64,000 nt of DNA from Aquamicrobium defluvii (lineage in GTDB: Bacteria > Pseudomonadota > Alphaproteobacteria > Rhizobiales > Rhizobiaceae): assembly GCF_004363725.1 (NCBI RefSeq), contig NZ_SNZF01000009.1, positions 1 to 64,000 on the forward strand, in the 5' to 3' direction. Of the stretch, positions 26,537 to 37,143 are shown one piece after another. Position 1 is the first letter of the stretch. The number at the start of each line of letters is the position of its first letter. The notes under the pieces were generated by a model that saw only the letters and a list, made by a program, of their open reading frames with translations, was not told the origin of the DNA and searched no databases. The position numbers and the translations under genes were made by a program.

Positions 26537-27382
26537 TCAATGGCGTTGCGGCTCGTATCTGGCGTTCAGGGTTTCATCTATCTTGCGCTTAAGCTCATCC
26601 TTGACGGCAGCGGTTTCCTTCAACACCGCATCGATCTTGAGGAAATCAAGCACCCGGAATTTCGAGACCGGCGGCCTCACCAGAATATCCGGGCGTGTCT
26701 GGGTGAGCTTGTTGTCGATGATCGATTGCATCAGCAACTGGGTCGCGCCGAACATGAGATCGATGGTGGACGGGTTGCGGGTTCCGTTCGCGACCGGCCC
26801 GCCAATCACGTCGACAGCAACAACGATGTCGGCTTCATGGTCGATCAGGTCGAACGGAACGGGATTGTAGATGCCGCCGTCGATCAGCATTCTGCCGTCA
26901 CGCACCACCGGCCTGAATACGGCCGGGAGCGCGGCAGACGCGGCAATGGCAGAGAACAGGTCGCCTTTCTCCAGAACCGCCTGACTGTGGCCGTAATAGT
27001 CCGTGGCCGTCACCTTGAGGGGAATCTGCAACGCCTCGAACGTATCGGGAATGGTTTCAGGCAGGAACGCCCTGAGGATGCGCTCGACGTTGAACTGGCT
27101 GACGTGAAGGCCGCCCTTCATCAGGTCCGCGAGGCTGTCGGGGCGCGCCTGCCAGATGCGGCTTGCAACTTCGGAGCGGTGCGAGAGAATCGAACGCGCA
27201 TAGTGGCGGATGTCGCGACCGCTCATTCCTGACGCCATCGCCGCCCCGACGATCGCGCCTATGGATGATCCGGCGATGGCCACCGGCCTGATACCCAGCT
27301 CGTCCAAAGCCTCGACGACATGGATATGGGCCAGCCCTCGTGCTCCGCCACCTCCAAAAGCGATGCCGAAGCTCGGGCTCAT
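26537..27382 (-). CDS. Patatin-like phospholipase
   Basis: A 281-residue patatin-family serine lipase. The oxyanion motif GGGGARG is at residues 10-16, the nucleophile Ser40 lies in GSSIG, and the catalytic aspartate sits in DGGIYNP near 165, so the Ser-Asp dyad is complete. There is no signal peptide, placing it in the cytoplasm (RssA-like group) with likely acyl-ester hydrolase activity on phospholipids. Its ATG overlaps the stop of the upstream M16 gene by four bases (ATGA), so it is translationally coupled to the protease pair. A hairpin lies at about 26480-26521 downstream. Confidence 0.87.
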   Translation of the reverse strand: MSPSFGIAFGGGGARGLAHIHVVEALDELGIRPVAIAGSSIGAIVGAAMASGMSGRDIRHYARSILSHRSEVASRIWQARPDSLADLMKGGLHVSQFNVERILRAFLPETIPDTFEALQIPLKVTATDYYGHSQAVLEKGDLFSAIAASAALPAVFRPVVRDGRMLIDGGIYNPVPFDLIDHEADIVVAVDVIGGPVANGTRNPSTIDLMFGATQLLMQSIIDNKLTQTRPDILVRPPVSKFRVLDFLKIDAVLKETAAVKDELKRKIDETLNARYEPQRH

Positions 27383-28725
27383 TGCGCGTCCGCCTTCTTC
27401 ACGTCGGGACCCACGAGCAGAACAGCCGGCTCCGCGGTCAGCAAACGCCTGGCAACTCTTGTCACATCGTCGACCGTTACCGCTCCCAGCAGCGCGGGCC
27501 GGCGCGAGATGTAATCCCTGCCCAAACCGGCCAGTTGCAGTTCGACCATCGTGCTGGCCACAGCGCCCGATGAATTCAGATTATTGATCGCATACGCGCC
27601 GATCAGATATTTTTTTGCGGCTTCGAGTTCCGCCGCAGTCGGGCCATCATCGGCCATCTGCCTGACGACATCGCGGATAATGCGGATCGTCTCGGAGGCC
27701 CGGTCGGAGCGGGTTGCGGTGCTTATCCCGAGCGATGAGGAATAGCGGCGGTTGGAAAGGATCGAATCGACAGAATAAGCCAGGCCGCGCTTTTCCCTGA
27801 CCTCCGCGAATAGCCGTGAGGTGAAGGTTCCCCCGCCCAGTATCTCGTTCATCAGCATCGCCGCATAGAAATCCGGATCGGAGCGCTCGATACCGGGAAA
27901 CGCCATCTGGATCGAGGTTTGCGGAAGGTCGTAAGCCACTGCGATCTCCTGCCCGAGCCTGGGATCGACCCGTTGGACGGGTTTCAGGTCCTGCTGTTCC
28001 GGCAGGTCGCCGAACAGGCGGTCGAGATCGGCTTTCAAAGTTTCCGCATCGACCGCCCCGATCACGGCGACATGCAGGCCGCTGCGGCCGAACTGCGATT
28101 TCCGGAAAGCGCGCAGATCGTCGGGTGCAATCGCGGCCAGGCTTTGCCTCGTGCCTTCGTCCGGCCGTGCATAAGGATGTTCGCCATAGATCGCGCGCAT
28201 CCATTGCTTCCTCGCCTGCGCGTTGGGGTCGCGTTCGGCGGCATCTATGCCGGTTACGATCTGGCTGCGAATGCGGTCTATCGGCTGCTGGTCGAAGCGC
28301 GGCTGTCCTATCGCAAGGCGAAGCAGGTCGAACGCGACCTGCCTGTCTTCGGCCAGCACGCGCATGCCGCCATAGATCGCGTCGCGCGAGCTCGAGAAGC
28401 GCATTTCCGCGCCGACATCGTCCAGCTTTTCCTGAAAAGCATCGCTCTCCAGATCGCCCGCACCCTCGTCGAACAGCCCGCTCATCAGGTTGGCTAGCCC
28501 TTCCTTGCCGGCGGGATCCTGCGAACTGCCGCCTTCGAAGGCGAAACGCAGCGTGACGATGGGAACCGTATAATCCTCGACCAGCCAGGCGGTTATGCCC
28601 TTTTCGGAATGCACTTCCTGAATATTTACGCCGGATCGGGCAGGCAGCGCGAAAACCAGCAGGCAGGCCAGCGCCGCGACAAGCTGGATGGCGGCATCGT
28701 GCAGCGGGGTGGAAAACTTCTGCAT
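27379..28725 (-). CDS. M16 peptidase homologue, catalytically inactive subunit
   Basis: A 448-residue secreted protein with an N-terminal signal segment (about 1-33). It has the fold of M16 (pitrilysin/MPP) proteases but lacks the HxxEH zinc motif; the equivalent region reads GKEGLANLMSGLFDEG. The substrate-binding signature EKRGLAYSV is kept near 316. It therefore resembles the non-catalytic partner (MPP alpha-like) of the zinc-bearing M16 protein encoded just upstream, 3 bp away. The two probably form a periplasmic heterodimer. The stop codon overlaps the patatin start. Confidence 0.85.
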   Translation of the reverse strand: MQKFSTPLHDAAIQLVAALACLLVFALPARSGVNIQEVHSEKGITAWLVEDYTVPIVTLRFAFEGGSSQDPAGKEGLANLMSGLFDEGAGDLESDAFQEKLDDVGAEMRFSSSRDAIYGGMRVLAEDRQVAFDLLRLAIGQPRFDQQPIDRIRSQIVTGIDAAERDPNAQARKQWMRAIYGEHPYARPDEGTRQSLAAIAPDDLRAFRKSQFGRSGLHVAVIGAVDAETLKADLDRLFGDLPEQQDLKPVQRVDPRLGQEIAVAYDLPQTSIQMAFPGIERSDPDFYAAMLMNEILGGGTFTSRLFAEVREKRGLAYSVDSILSNRRYSSSLGISTATRSDRASETIRIIRDVVRQMADDGPTAAELEAAKKYLIGAYAINNLNSSGAVASTMVELQLAGLGRDYISRRPALLGAVTVDDVTRVARRLLTAEPAVLLVGPDVKKADAQ

Positions 28726-28728
28726 GGT

Positions 28729-30099
28729 TCAATTCCCGCCCTTTGCCTGCGGAAGAAGATAGCCGGTTGTCGAGCGCGACGGCACCAGATAGCGGGCTGC
28801 TGCCGTCTTGATCTGCTCCGGAGTGACCTTTTCGATGCGGCCCGGCCATTCCTCGATGTCCCGGACCGATCCGCCGGTCGCCAGCGTGCTGCCGAATATA
28901 TTGGCCATCGCCGTTTGCCGGTCACGCGCGAAGATCGTGGCGCGCACGAACCGCTTCTTGGCGCTTTCAAGCTCGTCGGCCGTCACGCCCTCGTCGGCGA
29001 TCCGGGCGATCTCCCGTGTGACCGCTGTCTCCACTTGCTCAAGAGCAGCCTGCCCGACCGGCGCGCCATAGACGGCGAAACTCGTATCGTCCAGCATTGT
29101 GCCGCTGTAGGAAGCGCCGGTGCTGACCGCGATCCGCTGCTTGACGACCAGTTCCTGATAGAGCCGGCTGCGCACCCCGCCGCCGAGTATCTCGGCCAGC
29201 AGGTCGAGCGCCTCGGCCTCGCCCGGCTCGGCCGTGCTGTAGGACGGGACGACCCATTGCGCGGAAAAGCTCGGCACGCTCACCCGCTGGTCGCTCAGCG
29301 TCACGGTGCGCTTCGTGTTCTGCTCGGGCTCGACCGGGCGCTCGCGCGGCGGCAGGTCCGGGCCGCGCGCGACCTTGCCATAGGTCCGTTCGGCCATGGC
29401 TTTCACGGCCTCTTCCTCGACATCTCCGGCGACCACCAGAACGGCGTTGTTCGGCGTGTAGTAGCGGTCGTAGAATGCCTGTGCGTCGGCACGGTTCAGT
29501 TGCTTCATTTCCTGCATCCAGCCGATCACCGGAATGCGATAGGGCTGGTTTTGCCACAGCGTGGCGCTGACCTCCTCGTCCAGAAGCGCGCTGGGATCGT
29601 TGTCGATGCGCGAGCGGCGCTCTTCGAGGACCACATCACGCTCGGTGGCGATCACCTCGTCGCTGAGCACCAGATTGCGCATCCGGTCCGCTTCGAACGC
29701 CATCATCTGTTCCAGTGCATCGGCGGGCACCGTCTCGAAATAGGCGGTGTAGTCGTAGGAGGTGAAAGCGTTGTTGTTGCCGCCGATCTCGGCAACCGCA
29801 CGGTCGAACTCGCCGGCGGCATGGTTTGTGGTGCCCTTGAACATCAGATGCTCGAAGAAATGGGCAATCCCGGACTTTCCGGGCGGCTCGTCGGCGCTGC
29901 CAACCTTGTACCACACCATATGTGTGGCGATCGGCGCCCTGTGGTCCGGTATGACGACAACCTCCATGCCGTTGCCCAGCGTGAAGCTGGAGATTTTCGT
30001 TTCTCCGGCCACCTGTGTGTCGGCTGCTGCCGGAAGCACGCCGAAGCCGAGCCACACTCCCAAAAACATCGCGCACAGCCGGTTTCCGGTGGGTGTCAT
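28729..30099 (-). CDS. M16 zinc metallopeptidase, catalytic subunit
   Basis: A 456-residue secreted protease of family M16. The zinc motif HFFEH is at residues 80-84, with the downstream glutamate in the [10 protein letters not shown] region. A signal peptide ends near AAADTQ (about residue 26), so the enzyme is periplasmic. I chose the ATG at 30099 because GGAG stands seven bases before it and the signal peptide begins there; the frame runs 27 bases further. It heads a three-gene unit with the inactive M16 partner and a patatin. The natural substrate is unknown. Confidence 0.88.
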   Translation of the reverse strand: MTPTGNRLCAMFLGVWLGFGVLPAAADTQVAGETKISSFTLGNGMEVVVIPDHRAPIATHMVWYKVGSADEPPGKSGIAHFFEHLMFKGTTNHAAGEFDRAVAEIGGNNNAFTSYDYTAYFETVPADALEQMMAFEADRMRNLVLSDEVIATERDVVLEERRSRIDNDPSALLDEEVSATLWQNQPYRIPVIGWMQEMKQLNRADAQAFYDRYYTPNNAVLVVAGDVEEEAVKAMAERTYGKVARGPDLPPRERPVEPEQNTKRTVTLSDQRVSVPSFSAQWVVPSYSTAEPGEAEALDLLAEILGGGVRSRLYQELVVKQRIAVSTGASYSGTMLDDTSFAVYGAPVGQAALEQVETAVTREIARIADEGVTADELESAKKRFVRATIFARDRQTAMANIFGSTLATGGSVRDIEEWPGRIEKVTPEQIKTAAARYLVPSRSTTGYLLPQAKGGN

Positions 30100-30167
30100 T
30101 GCAGGCTCCGGTTGATGACGATCCAAATCACAGGGATTGCGGGTGTGGAGGCTGAACGCGGCGGAAG

Positions 30168-30719
30168 TCAGGCGGCGATGAAGCGGATCACCGTATCGCC
30201 ATAGCCGCGTTCATCGAGGACGGAGAAGTCCGGACCCGGATCGAAGGGAACGGACGCGATTTCTTCGACGACGCACAAGGCCCCCGGTTCCAGCCACCCG
30301 CCCGCGCGGGCGCTTTGCAGCGCGCGCTCGCCCAGGCATTTCCCATAAGGCGGATCGGCAAAGACCAGCCCGAATGGAGACAACGTGCCGATATCGCCGA
30401 TCGCCGTCGCATCGCGGCGAAAGATTCTGGTGCGGCCGGTGAGCCCGAAAGTTTCGACATTGGAGCGTATCAGCCCTCGCCCTTCCGCCGATTCCTCGAT
30501 GAAGACGGCGTGCGCCGCGCCACGCGACAAGGCTTCCAGCCCCAGAGCGCCGGTGCCGGCGAACAGGTCCAGCACCCGCGCGCCTTCCAGCCTGTCGGGA
30601 AAGCGATGGGCCAGCACGTTGAACACGGCCTCACGCGTGCGGTCCGTGGTCGGCCTGATGGAATCGGAGCGCGGCGTCGCCAGTGGCCTGCCGCGAAACT
30701 CGCCACCCACGATCCGCAT
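30168..30719 (-). CDS. rsmD: 16S rRNA (guanine966-N2)-methyltransferase RsmD
   Basis: A 183-residue SAM-dependent methyltransferase that modifies G966 of 16S rRNA during 30S assembly. The start [11 protein letters not shown] is typical of RsmD. The SAM-binding [18 protein letters not shown] is at about 50-67 and the N-methyltransferase motif ADPPYG is at about 121-126. The frame is open further upstream to 30998 inside rluB, but the ATG at 30719 gives the normal family length and begins 1 bp past the rluB stop codon. The two rRNA-modification genes form one operon. Confidence 0.93.
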   Translation of the reverse strand: MRIVGGEFRGRPLATPRSDSIRPTTDRTREAVFNVLAHRFPDRLEGARVLDLFAGTGALGLEALSRGAAHAVFIEESAEGRGLIRSNVETFGLTGRTRIFRRDATAIGDIGTLSPFGLVFADPPYGKCLGERALQSARAGGWLEPGALCVVEEIASVPFDPGPDFSVLDERGYGDTVIRFIAA

Positions 30720-30720
30720 T

Positions 30721-32565
30721 CTACGACCTCTTCGGTCCCTTGCCCGTGCCACCCCGGGGGCCTGCGCGACCTGTCGGCTTGCGCGGCGGGCTGGCATCGC
30801 GCTTATCGGTGCCGGCTTCGCGCTCGCGCGCAGGGCGCGCGCCCGGCGCCATCCATACATTGGTCTTGCGCTGGCCCGGCGGCTCGAGCGGAGGATGCTC
30901 CTTTTTGCGCAGGCCCTCCCTGCCACCTTCGTCCTTGCGTGCCGGCTTGCCGCCGAACCCGGGTTTCGGACGCGTGGAAAGCTTGCCAAGGGCCTCATCC
31001 CGGCTGTTCTCGCGCATTTTTCGCCGTTTGATGAGGCCGCCTTCGCCTATATCGAGCCGCGACGATTTCCGTGCAGGTGTCCGTGCTTCAGCGGAATTGT
31101 CGTCGGAGCGAGGTTGCTGCCGTACCGGCTTGTTGGAAAACGGCCTGGCGATTTCCGCATCGAAATTGGCGCCCGATTCCTCGATCAGCCGCTCGCCAAG
31201 CTGCTCGCGCAGCGTGCGGCCCTTGATTTCGAGCACATGGCCTTCCGGCAGCTCGCCGAGCTGGAACGGGCCATAGGAGATCCGGATGAGGCGCGTGACC
31301 TCAAGGCCGAGCGCGCCCAGAATATTGCGCACCTCGCGGTTCTTGCCCTCGCGCAAGCCTATGTTCACCCATGCATTGGTGCCCTGGACACGTTCCAGCG
31401 AAGCTTCCGCCCCACCATAGAAAACACCGTCCACCGCAATGCCGTTCTTGAGATCGGCCAGCGCCTGCTCATCCACCTTGCCATGAACGCGTACACGGTA
31501 ACGCCGAAGCCATCCGGTGGCAGGCAGTTCCAGAACGCGCGCCAGCCCGCCGTCATTGGTAAGCAGAAGCAGGCCCTCGGTGTTGATGTCGAGACGCCCG
31601 ACCGTCATCAGGCGTGGCAGATCGGCGGGCAGCACGTCGAAAACGGTCTTGCGCCCTTCGGGATCCCGGTTGGTGGTTACGACACCTGCCGGCTTGTGGA
31701 ACAGGAACAGGCGCGTGCGTTCGATGGGTGGTATCTCGACGCCATCGACGAGGATCACGTCGTTCGGCTGCACGTTGAAGGCAGGCGACTCGAGAACCGC
31801 GCCATTGACGCGAACGCGGCCGGCGGCAATCAGTTCCTCTGCATCGCGGCGCGAGGCAATGCCTGCGCGCGCCAGCCTTTTGGCGATGCGCTCGCCATCC
31901 TGCTGTTCCGCGACCGCAGGACGCGGACGCGGCTTGAACTGGCCGGCGGGCTTGCCCGAGCCTGCGAAGTCGCGTTTCGGGCGCTCCCCGCGCTCGTCCT
32001 TGCGTGGAGCGAACCCACGTTCCGCGCGCGGCGCGAACGGCCTGTCGCCATCCTCCCGCTTCGCGAACGGCTTGCCGCCGGGCTTCGGCCCCTTGCCAAA
32101 CCTGCTTTCGCCCCGCGGTGAGTCTCCATCCCCGCGCGGGCGTCTGTCCTGCCGGAAATCGCGTTGCGGCCTGTCGCCCGGCTCGGCTTGACGGGCATCT
32201 CCGTCCCGTGGGCGGAACTGGCGATCGTCGCCCTCGCGCTTGCGGAACGGTTTGCCCTCGGGCCGGGGCCCCTTGCGGAACGGCCGTTCGGCTCCGGCTT
32301 CGGCCTGCTGCGGCCGGTCGGAACGGCTGAAATCGCGCTTGGGCCGGTCATCCCGGTCGAAATCCCGTTTGGGCCGTTCCCTGCCCCCGGATTTTCCGGG
32401 TTCATCGCTGCGCCCGGCGGCGTCGAATTTGCGCTTCAGGCGGAATTCCCCGTCCGGCCGCTTGGCGAAGCCCTTGCCCGCAGGCTTGCCGGCGCCCGGC
32501 CTGCGCTCGCGGTTGCCCGCGGATTTCGCACCGGGCTTGCGTTTTTTTCTGTCGTCTTCGGTCAT
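30721..32565 (-). CDS. rluB: 23S rRNA pseudouridine synthase RluB-like with long disordered arms
   Basis: A 614-residue RsuA/RluB/RluE/RluF-family synthase. An S4 RNA-binding domain (IAKRLARAGIASRR) begins near 226, and the catalytic domain (about 290-440) has the aspartate motif VGRLDINTEGLLLLTNDG. RluB makes pseudouridine 2605 in 23S rRNA. Before the S4 domain lie about 220 residues almost wholly of R, K, G, P, D and F with recurring units such as KRDF, KPF and RPF; another 160-residue basic tail follows the catalytic domain. The E. coli enzyme is roughly half this length. Such arms occur in rhizobial homologues. The exact target among the family's sites is inferred. Confidence 0.85.
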   Translation of the reverse strand: MTEDDRKKRKPGAKSAGNRERRPGAGKPAGKGFAKRPDGEFRLKRKFDAAGRSDEPGKSGGRERPKRDFDRDDRPKRDFSRSDRPQQAEAGAERPFRKGPRPEGKPFRKREGDDRQFRPRDGDARQAEPGDRPQRDFRQDRRPRGDGDSPRGESRFGKGPKPGGKPFAKREDGDRPFAPRAERGFAPRKDERGERPKRDFAGSGKPAGQFKPRPRPAVAEQQDGERIAKRLARAGIASRRDAEELIAAGRVRVNGAVLESPAFNVQPNDVILVDGVEIPPIERTRLFLFHKPAGVVTTNRDPEGRKTVFDVLPADLPRLMTVGRLDINTEGLLLLTNDGGLARVLELPATGWLRRYRVRVHGKVDEQALADLKNGIAVDGVFYGGAEASLERVQGTNAWVNIGLREGKNREVRNILGALGLEVTRLIRISYGPFQLGELPEGHVLEIKGRTLREQLGERLIEESGANFDAEIARPFSNKPVRQQPRSDDNSAEARTPARKSSRLDIGEGGLIKRRKMRENSRDEALGKLSTRPKPGFGGKPARKDEGGREGLRKKEHPPLEPPGQRKTNVWMAPGARPAREREAGTDKRDASPPRKPTGRAGPRGGTGKGPKRS

Positions 32566-32642
32566 GTGGTGTTTGCTCGTTTGGCGCGCTAGATAGCAGG
32601 AGAGACCCCGGCTTGCGAGGGGATAATCGGAGAGCAGCTTGA

Positions 32643-33089
32643 ATGAGGCGGACGGACTTCATGGGCCTTGCGCTTGAGCAGGCACAGGAAGCGCAAAAGC
32701 GCGGTGAGGTACCGATCGGTGCGGTGCTCGTTTGCGAGGGCGCTGTCATAGCCGCCGCCGGCAATCGTACCCGCGAATGCTCCGATCCCACAGCCCATGC
32801 CGAGATGCTCGTCATTCGCGAGGCAGCGGCGAATCTGACGGCCGAGCGGCTGTGCGGCTGCGATCTCTATGTGACGCTTGAGCCCTGCACCATGTGCGCG
32901 GCGGCGATCTCCTTTGCGCGGTTGCGCAGGCTGTATTTCGGCGCAACCGATGAGAAGGGAGGAGCGGTCGTGTCGGGCGTGCGGTTCTTCTCGCAACCGA
33001 CATGCCATCATACGCCCGACATCTATTCGGGACTGGCAGAATCCGAAGCGTCGTCCTTGTTGAAGGAATTCTTCAGGACACGACGCTAA
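32643..33089 (+). CDS. tadA: tRNA-specific adenosine deaminase TadA
   Basis: A 148-residue zinc deaminase that converts A34 to inosine in tRNA-Arg(ACG). The catalytic HAEM motif is at about residues 52-55 and the zinc cysteines lie in EPCTMC near 80-85, matching TadA. GGAGAG about eight bases before the ATG at 32643 supports this start; an internal ATG at 32661 is possible. It is transcribed divergently from rluB across about 77 bp that must hold both promoters, and it converges on the lipoprotein gene. Confidence 0.93.
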   Translation: MRRTDFMGLALEQAQEAQKRGEVPIGAVLVCEGAVIAAAGNRTRECSDPTAHAEMLVIREAAANLTAERLCGCDLYVTLEPCTMCAAAISFARLRRLYFGATDEKGGAVVSGVRFFSQPTCHHTPDIYSGLAESEASSLLKEFFRTRR

Positions 33090-33113
33090 ACTGCCGTATC
33101 CTGAACGAAACCG

Positions 33114-33779
33114 CTACCAGGGCAGCCAGTCGAACATGCCGCCCTTCTTGGAGGCGGCCCGCTTCAGGCGGCGTTCCTTGACATATTCGTCCTCGCCCAG
33201 TTCGTCCTGCGGGGCGGTGTTGGATGCCACGCGGTAATCCAGCGGCGGCTCGCTCAGATAGCGACGCGTGGTGGGATTGCCCTGACGGGACTGGGCAAGC
33301 CGCTTCTGCACATCGGCGCGCTTCGTCACATGCGCATTGGCATTCTCGCGAACGTCGAACTTGTCCGACGCGACAGGCACGGAGGCAGATGCGGCCTGTG
33401 ACGGCAGGTCATCGATGATCTCCGGCTCGTAGAAGCGATTGTCCTGATTGGCGGTTGCATTCGCACGGATGCGGGCCCGCCGCTGCTCGGGCGATTCCGG
33501 CCACTGTCCGCTGGCCGTCTGAACGACGCTGTCCTGCGGCGCCGGCAGATTGCCCTTCTGACCGGCGGCGGGCTTCACGAGCTCGGGACGCGGCTTGTAG
33601 TCGATCTGCTCGCGCTTCGGGGGCGCAAAGGTCAGCGCGCTGCTCAGGTCCGTCGCAAGCTGCTCCGTGGCTGTCTTGTCGGTGCCGTAGGTCGGCGACG
33701 AGACACAGCCGGCGAGCAGGAGACCGGAAGCGGAAAGCGAAGCCAGCAACGCCGCGCGGCCACGGTTTTTGTCAGTCAT
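33114..33779 (-). CDS. Predicted lipoprotein of unknown function
   Basis: A 221-residue protein with a lipoprotein signal: a basic start, a hydrophobic core and the lipobox LLLAGC, so Cys25 would be lipidated. The mature part is rich in charged residues, Pro, Gln and Ala, and ends in MFDWLPW. I recognise no domain. A GTG at 33794 would add five residues, but the ATG at 33779 gives the better signal peptide. It lies downstream of ileS on the same strand, a position I recall as common in Rhizobiales. Confidence 0.7.
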   Translation of the reverse strand: MTDKNRGRAALLASLSASGLLLAGCVSSPTYGTDKTATEQLATDLSSALTFAPPKREQIDYKPRPELVKPAAGQKGNLPAPQDSVVQTASGQWPESPEQRRARIRANATANQDNRFYEPEIIDDLPSQAASASVPVASDKFDVRENANAHVTKRADVQKRLAQSRQGNPTTRRYLSEPPLDYRVASNTAPQDELGEDEYVKERRLKRAASKKGGMFDWLPW

Positions 33780-33956
33780 GCCGAAAAAACTCACTTAGAG
33801 CGGCCCCCTGATTGATGCCGGCCGGACATTGTCGGAATTCCAACATGCCCTTGTAATGGTAAATCCGGCGACAATTTGTCGGCCGGAACCGTGGTCTTTA
33901 CCTTAACCTTGATGCGAGGGCAACGCGTAGCGGCTACGCGCTGCCCTGTGCCACGA

Positions 33957-36911
33957 TCAGATACGCCCGAGCGCCTGCAGTTCCCGCAGCACGCTGGCAT
34001 CCCGCGCCGACACATCCGGGAACGCGGAATCGCTGCCGACATCGTCCGTATAGCGCCAGGAACGCGCGCATTTGCGCAAATTCCGGTCGACGGCCTTTTC
34101 GATCACCACTGCGACACGGGGAACCTCGCGCAAGGTGAAAGCACCGGCAGGCGCGTCTTCACCCGAAACCACCAGATCGCTGGTGATGCTGATCTCCGCA
34201 AGGTCGATGTCGCGCACAACCTGCCGAAGCGCTTCGTCGGTTACATAGACGACGGGGACCGCCTCCAGCGACGAACCGATCGTCTTGTTGGCCCGCTCCA
34301 GTTCGAGCGCACCGGTGATGACGCTGCGCACCTGCCGCACCTTGCGCCATTTGGCGGCCAGTTCATCGTCGCGCCAGCCAGCCGGAATTTCCGGGAACTG
34401 TGCAAGATGCACCGAACGCGCCTGCGGATAGCGTTCGCCCCACGCCTCTTCCATGGTGAATGGCAGCATAGGAGCCAGCCACGTCACCAGACAGTCGAAC
34501 AGATGGCGCACAACCTGCACGGCCGCCTTCCGCTTCGGGCTGGAAGGCGCATCGCAATAGAGCGAATCCTTGCGGATATCGAAATAGAAGGCTGACAGTT
34601 CGACCACCATGAAGTCGAGCAGCGCGCGGGTGATTCGCTTGAACTCGAAGCCGTCGTAGCCGGAGCGCACGACCTCATCGAGTTCGGCGAGCCGGTGCAG
34701 CATCAGCCGTTCCAGTTCCGGCATCTCGGCCAGCGGCACGTCCTCGCCCTCGTCATGGGCAAGCGTGCCCAGCATCCAGCGGACCGTGTTGCGCAGCTTG
34801 CGATAGGCATCGATGTTGGTTTGCAGCACGTTCTTGCCGAGCCGCTGGTCTTCCCAGTAGTCGGTCGTCATCACCCACAGGCGCAGGATGTCGGCGCCCG
34901 ACTTCGCCATCACCTCCTGCGGAACGACGACATTGCCGAGCGACTTCGACATCTTGCGGCCGTCCTCATCCATGGTGAAGCCATGGGTGACGACCGTGTC
35001 GTATGGCGCCCTGCCCCGCGTGCCGCAGCTTTCCAGCAGCGAGGAATGGAACCAGCCGCGATGCTGGTCCGAACCCTCCAGATACACGTCGGCCGGCCAT
35101 TTGAGGTCGGGGCGGTCCTCCAGCGTGAAGGTGTGGGTGGAGCCGGAATCGAACCAGACATCGAGAATGTCGGTCACCATCCGCCATGGCTCGTTGGCGC
35201 GCGGGCCGAGGAAGCGCTCGCGTGCGCCTTCTGCGAACCAGGCATCGGCCCCTTCCCTCTCGAAGGCTTCGAGAATGCGGGCGTTGACGGCCTCGTCCTT
35301 CAGGATATTGCCGTCTTCGTCGGCGAACACGCAGATCGGCACGCCCCATGCGCGCTGGCGCGAAAGCACCCAGTCGGGCCGGTCCTCGATCATGGCGCGC
35401 AGGCGAGTCTGCCCTGCCGCCGGCACGAAGCGCGTGGCGTCGATGGCAGCCAGAGCCCTTGAGCGCAGCGTGGTATCGTCGCCGAGGTCCTTGTCCATAT
35501 AGACAAACCATTGCGGCGTGTTGCGGAAGATCACCGGCTTCTTCGAACGCCACGAATGCGGATAGGAGTGCTTGAGCCGCCCGCGCGCGAACAGCATGTT
35601 CTTGGCGATCAGTGCCTCGATCACGGCCTTGTTGGCATCGCCCTTCTTGCCGTTGTCGTCGATGACGCGCGCAGCCCCACCTTCGCGGTCCGGCCCGAAG
35701 CCCGGCGCATCCCTGGTGAAGAAGCCGGCATCGTCAACCGCGAAGGGGATGGCGGTGTCGATGCCGCGCGCAGCCAAGTCGCGCGCCGCGTCCATCCATG
35801 CATCGAAGTCCTCGCGGCCGTGCCCCGGCGCGGTATGCACGAAGCCCGTACCGGCATCGTCGGTGACGTGGTCGCCGGGAATCATCGGAACGGTGAATTC
35901 ATACCCACCACCAAGCCCGCGAAGCGGGTGGGAGAGCTCAAGCTCATACAATTCGTCTGCGGAAACATCGTGAAGTCGTTTGTATCCAAGCTTCGCTTTG
36001 GCAAAGCATTCCTCGGCTAACGCGTCAGCGAAAATTAGTTTTTCGCCAGGCTGCGGACCAAAGTCATTCTCTGCCGTCGTGACCTCATAGAGGCCGTAGG
36101 CCACACGCGGTGAATATGAAACCGCGCGGTTTCCGGGGATAGTCCATGGCGTGGTCGTCCAGATGACGACAGAGGTCCCCATGAGTTTAGCCAGCTTCTT
36201 ATCGCCTGTTTCGCCGCCAACCCCCGCTGCCGCAATCACCGGGAATTTCACCCAGATCGTGTCGCTCTCATAATCCTGATACTCGACCTCGGCCTCGGCC
36301 AGCGCGGTGCGCTCGACCACGGACCACATCACCGGCTTGGAGCCGCGATAGAGCTGGCCTGACATGGCGAATTTCAGCAGCTCGCCGGCTATGCGCGCCT
36401 CGGCGTGGAAATTCATCGTCGTATAGGGCTTCTTGAAGTCGCCGATGACGCCGAGTCGCAGGAACTCCTGCGTCTGCACGTCGATCCATGCTTGAGCGAA
36501 CTCGCGGCATTCCTGCCGGAACTCGTTGATCGGCACCTCGTCCTTGTTCTTGCCGGCGGCGCGGTATTTCTCCTCGATCTTCCATTCGATCGGCAGGCCG
36601 TGGCAGTCCCAGCCCGGAACATAGTTGGAATCGTAGCCACGCATCTGGAACGAGCGGGTGATGACGTCCTTGAGGATCTTGTTCAGCGCGTGGCCGATGT
36701 GGATGGTGCCGTTGGCGTAGGGCGGGCCGTCATGCAGCACATATTTCGGCCGGCCGGCGGCATCCTCGCGCAGCAGCCTGTAAAGGTCCATTTCCTGCCA
36801 GCGGGCCACGATCTGCGGCTCCTTCTCGGGCAGTCCGCCGCGCATCGGGAAATTCGTCCGCGGCAGATAGAGTGTCCTGGAATAATCGATCGTATCGACT
36901 GTATCGGTCAT
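33957..36911 (-). CDS. ileS: Isoleucyl-tRNA synthetase
   Basis: A 984-residue class I synthetase that charges tRNA-Ile. The HIGH motif is in IHIGHALNK near residue 70, the CP1 editing region includes [11 protein letters not shown] near 250, and KMSKSLGN is near 654. The ATG at 36911 was chosen because the 30 upstream codons look non-coding. One feature is unusual: from about 35890 to 36240 (residues about 224-340, inside the editing domain) GC falls clearly and codons change towards AAA, TTG, CTT and GGA, while the reading frame and family motifs continue. This looks like a recombined segment. A lipoprotein gene follows. Confidence 0.94.
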   Translation of the reverse strand: MTDTVDTIDYSRTLYLPRTNFPMRGGLPEKEPQIVARWQEMDLYRLLREDAAGRPKYVLHDGPPYANGTIHIGHALNKILKDVITRSFQMRGYDSNYVPGWDCHGLPIEWKIEEKYRAAGKNKDEVPINEFRQECREFAQAWIDVQTQEFLRLGVIGDFKKPYTTMNFHAEARIAGELLKFAMSGQLYRGSKPVMWSVVERTALAEAEVEYQDYESDTIWVKFPVIAAAGVGGETGDKKLAKLMGTSVVIWTTTPWTIPGNRAVSYSPRVAYGLYEVTTAENDFGPQPGEKLIFADALAEECFAKAKLGYKRLHDVSADELYELELSHPLRGLGGGYEFTVPMIPGDHVTDDAGTGFVHTAPGHGREDFDAWMDAARDLAARGIDTAIPFAVDDAGFFTRDAPGFGPDREGGAARVIDDNGKKGDANKAVIEALIAKNMLFARGRLKHSYPHSWRSKKPVIFRNTPQWFVYMDKDLGDDTTLRSRALAAIDATRFVPAAGQTRLRAMIEDRPDWVLSRQRAWGVPICVFADEDGNILKDEAVNARILEAFEREGADAWFAEGARERFLGPRANEPWRMVTDILDVWFDSGSTHTFTLEDRPDLKWPADVYLEGSDQHRGWFHSSLLESCGTRGRAPYDTVVTHGFTMDEDGRKMSKSLGNVVVPQEVMAKSGADILRLWVMTTDYWEDQRLGKNVLQTNIDAYRKLRNTVRWMLGTLAHDEGEDVPLAEMPELERLMLHRLAELDEVVRSGYDGFEFKRITRALLDFMVVELSAFYFDIRKDSLYCDAPSSPKRKAAVQVVRHLFDCLVTWLAPMLPFTMEEAWGERYPQARSVHLAQFPEIPAGWRDDELAAKWRKVRQVRSVITGALELERANKTIGSSLEAVPVVYVTDEALRQVVRDIDLAEISITSDLVVSGEDAPAGAFTLREVPRVAVVIEKAVDRNLRKCARSWRYTDDVGSDSAFPDVSARDASVLRELQALGRI

Positions 36912-37143
36912 CGGTTCGCCATATCGGTTGCCCGGTCGTAATGGACTCCGGGGCTGAAATTCACAATTTCTTCTGGAAAATGCGCGGGTTGCGCGCGCCA
37001 CAGTTCCCGGCGGCTCCGGCAGGCAAGTTTCACCTCACCCTGCCCGGAACACCGGGCTGGTAATTCGTATCGCGAACGCGACCTGGCGCGGCTGGCGTGT
37101 CATGGCCGCGCTTCTAACTCATGAACGGCCAGGAATAAAGCCG

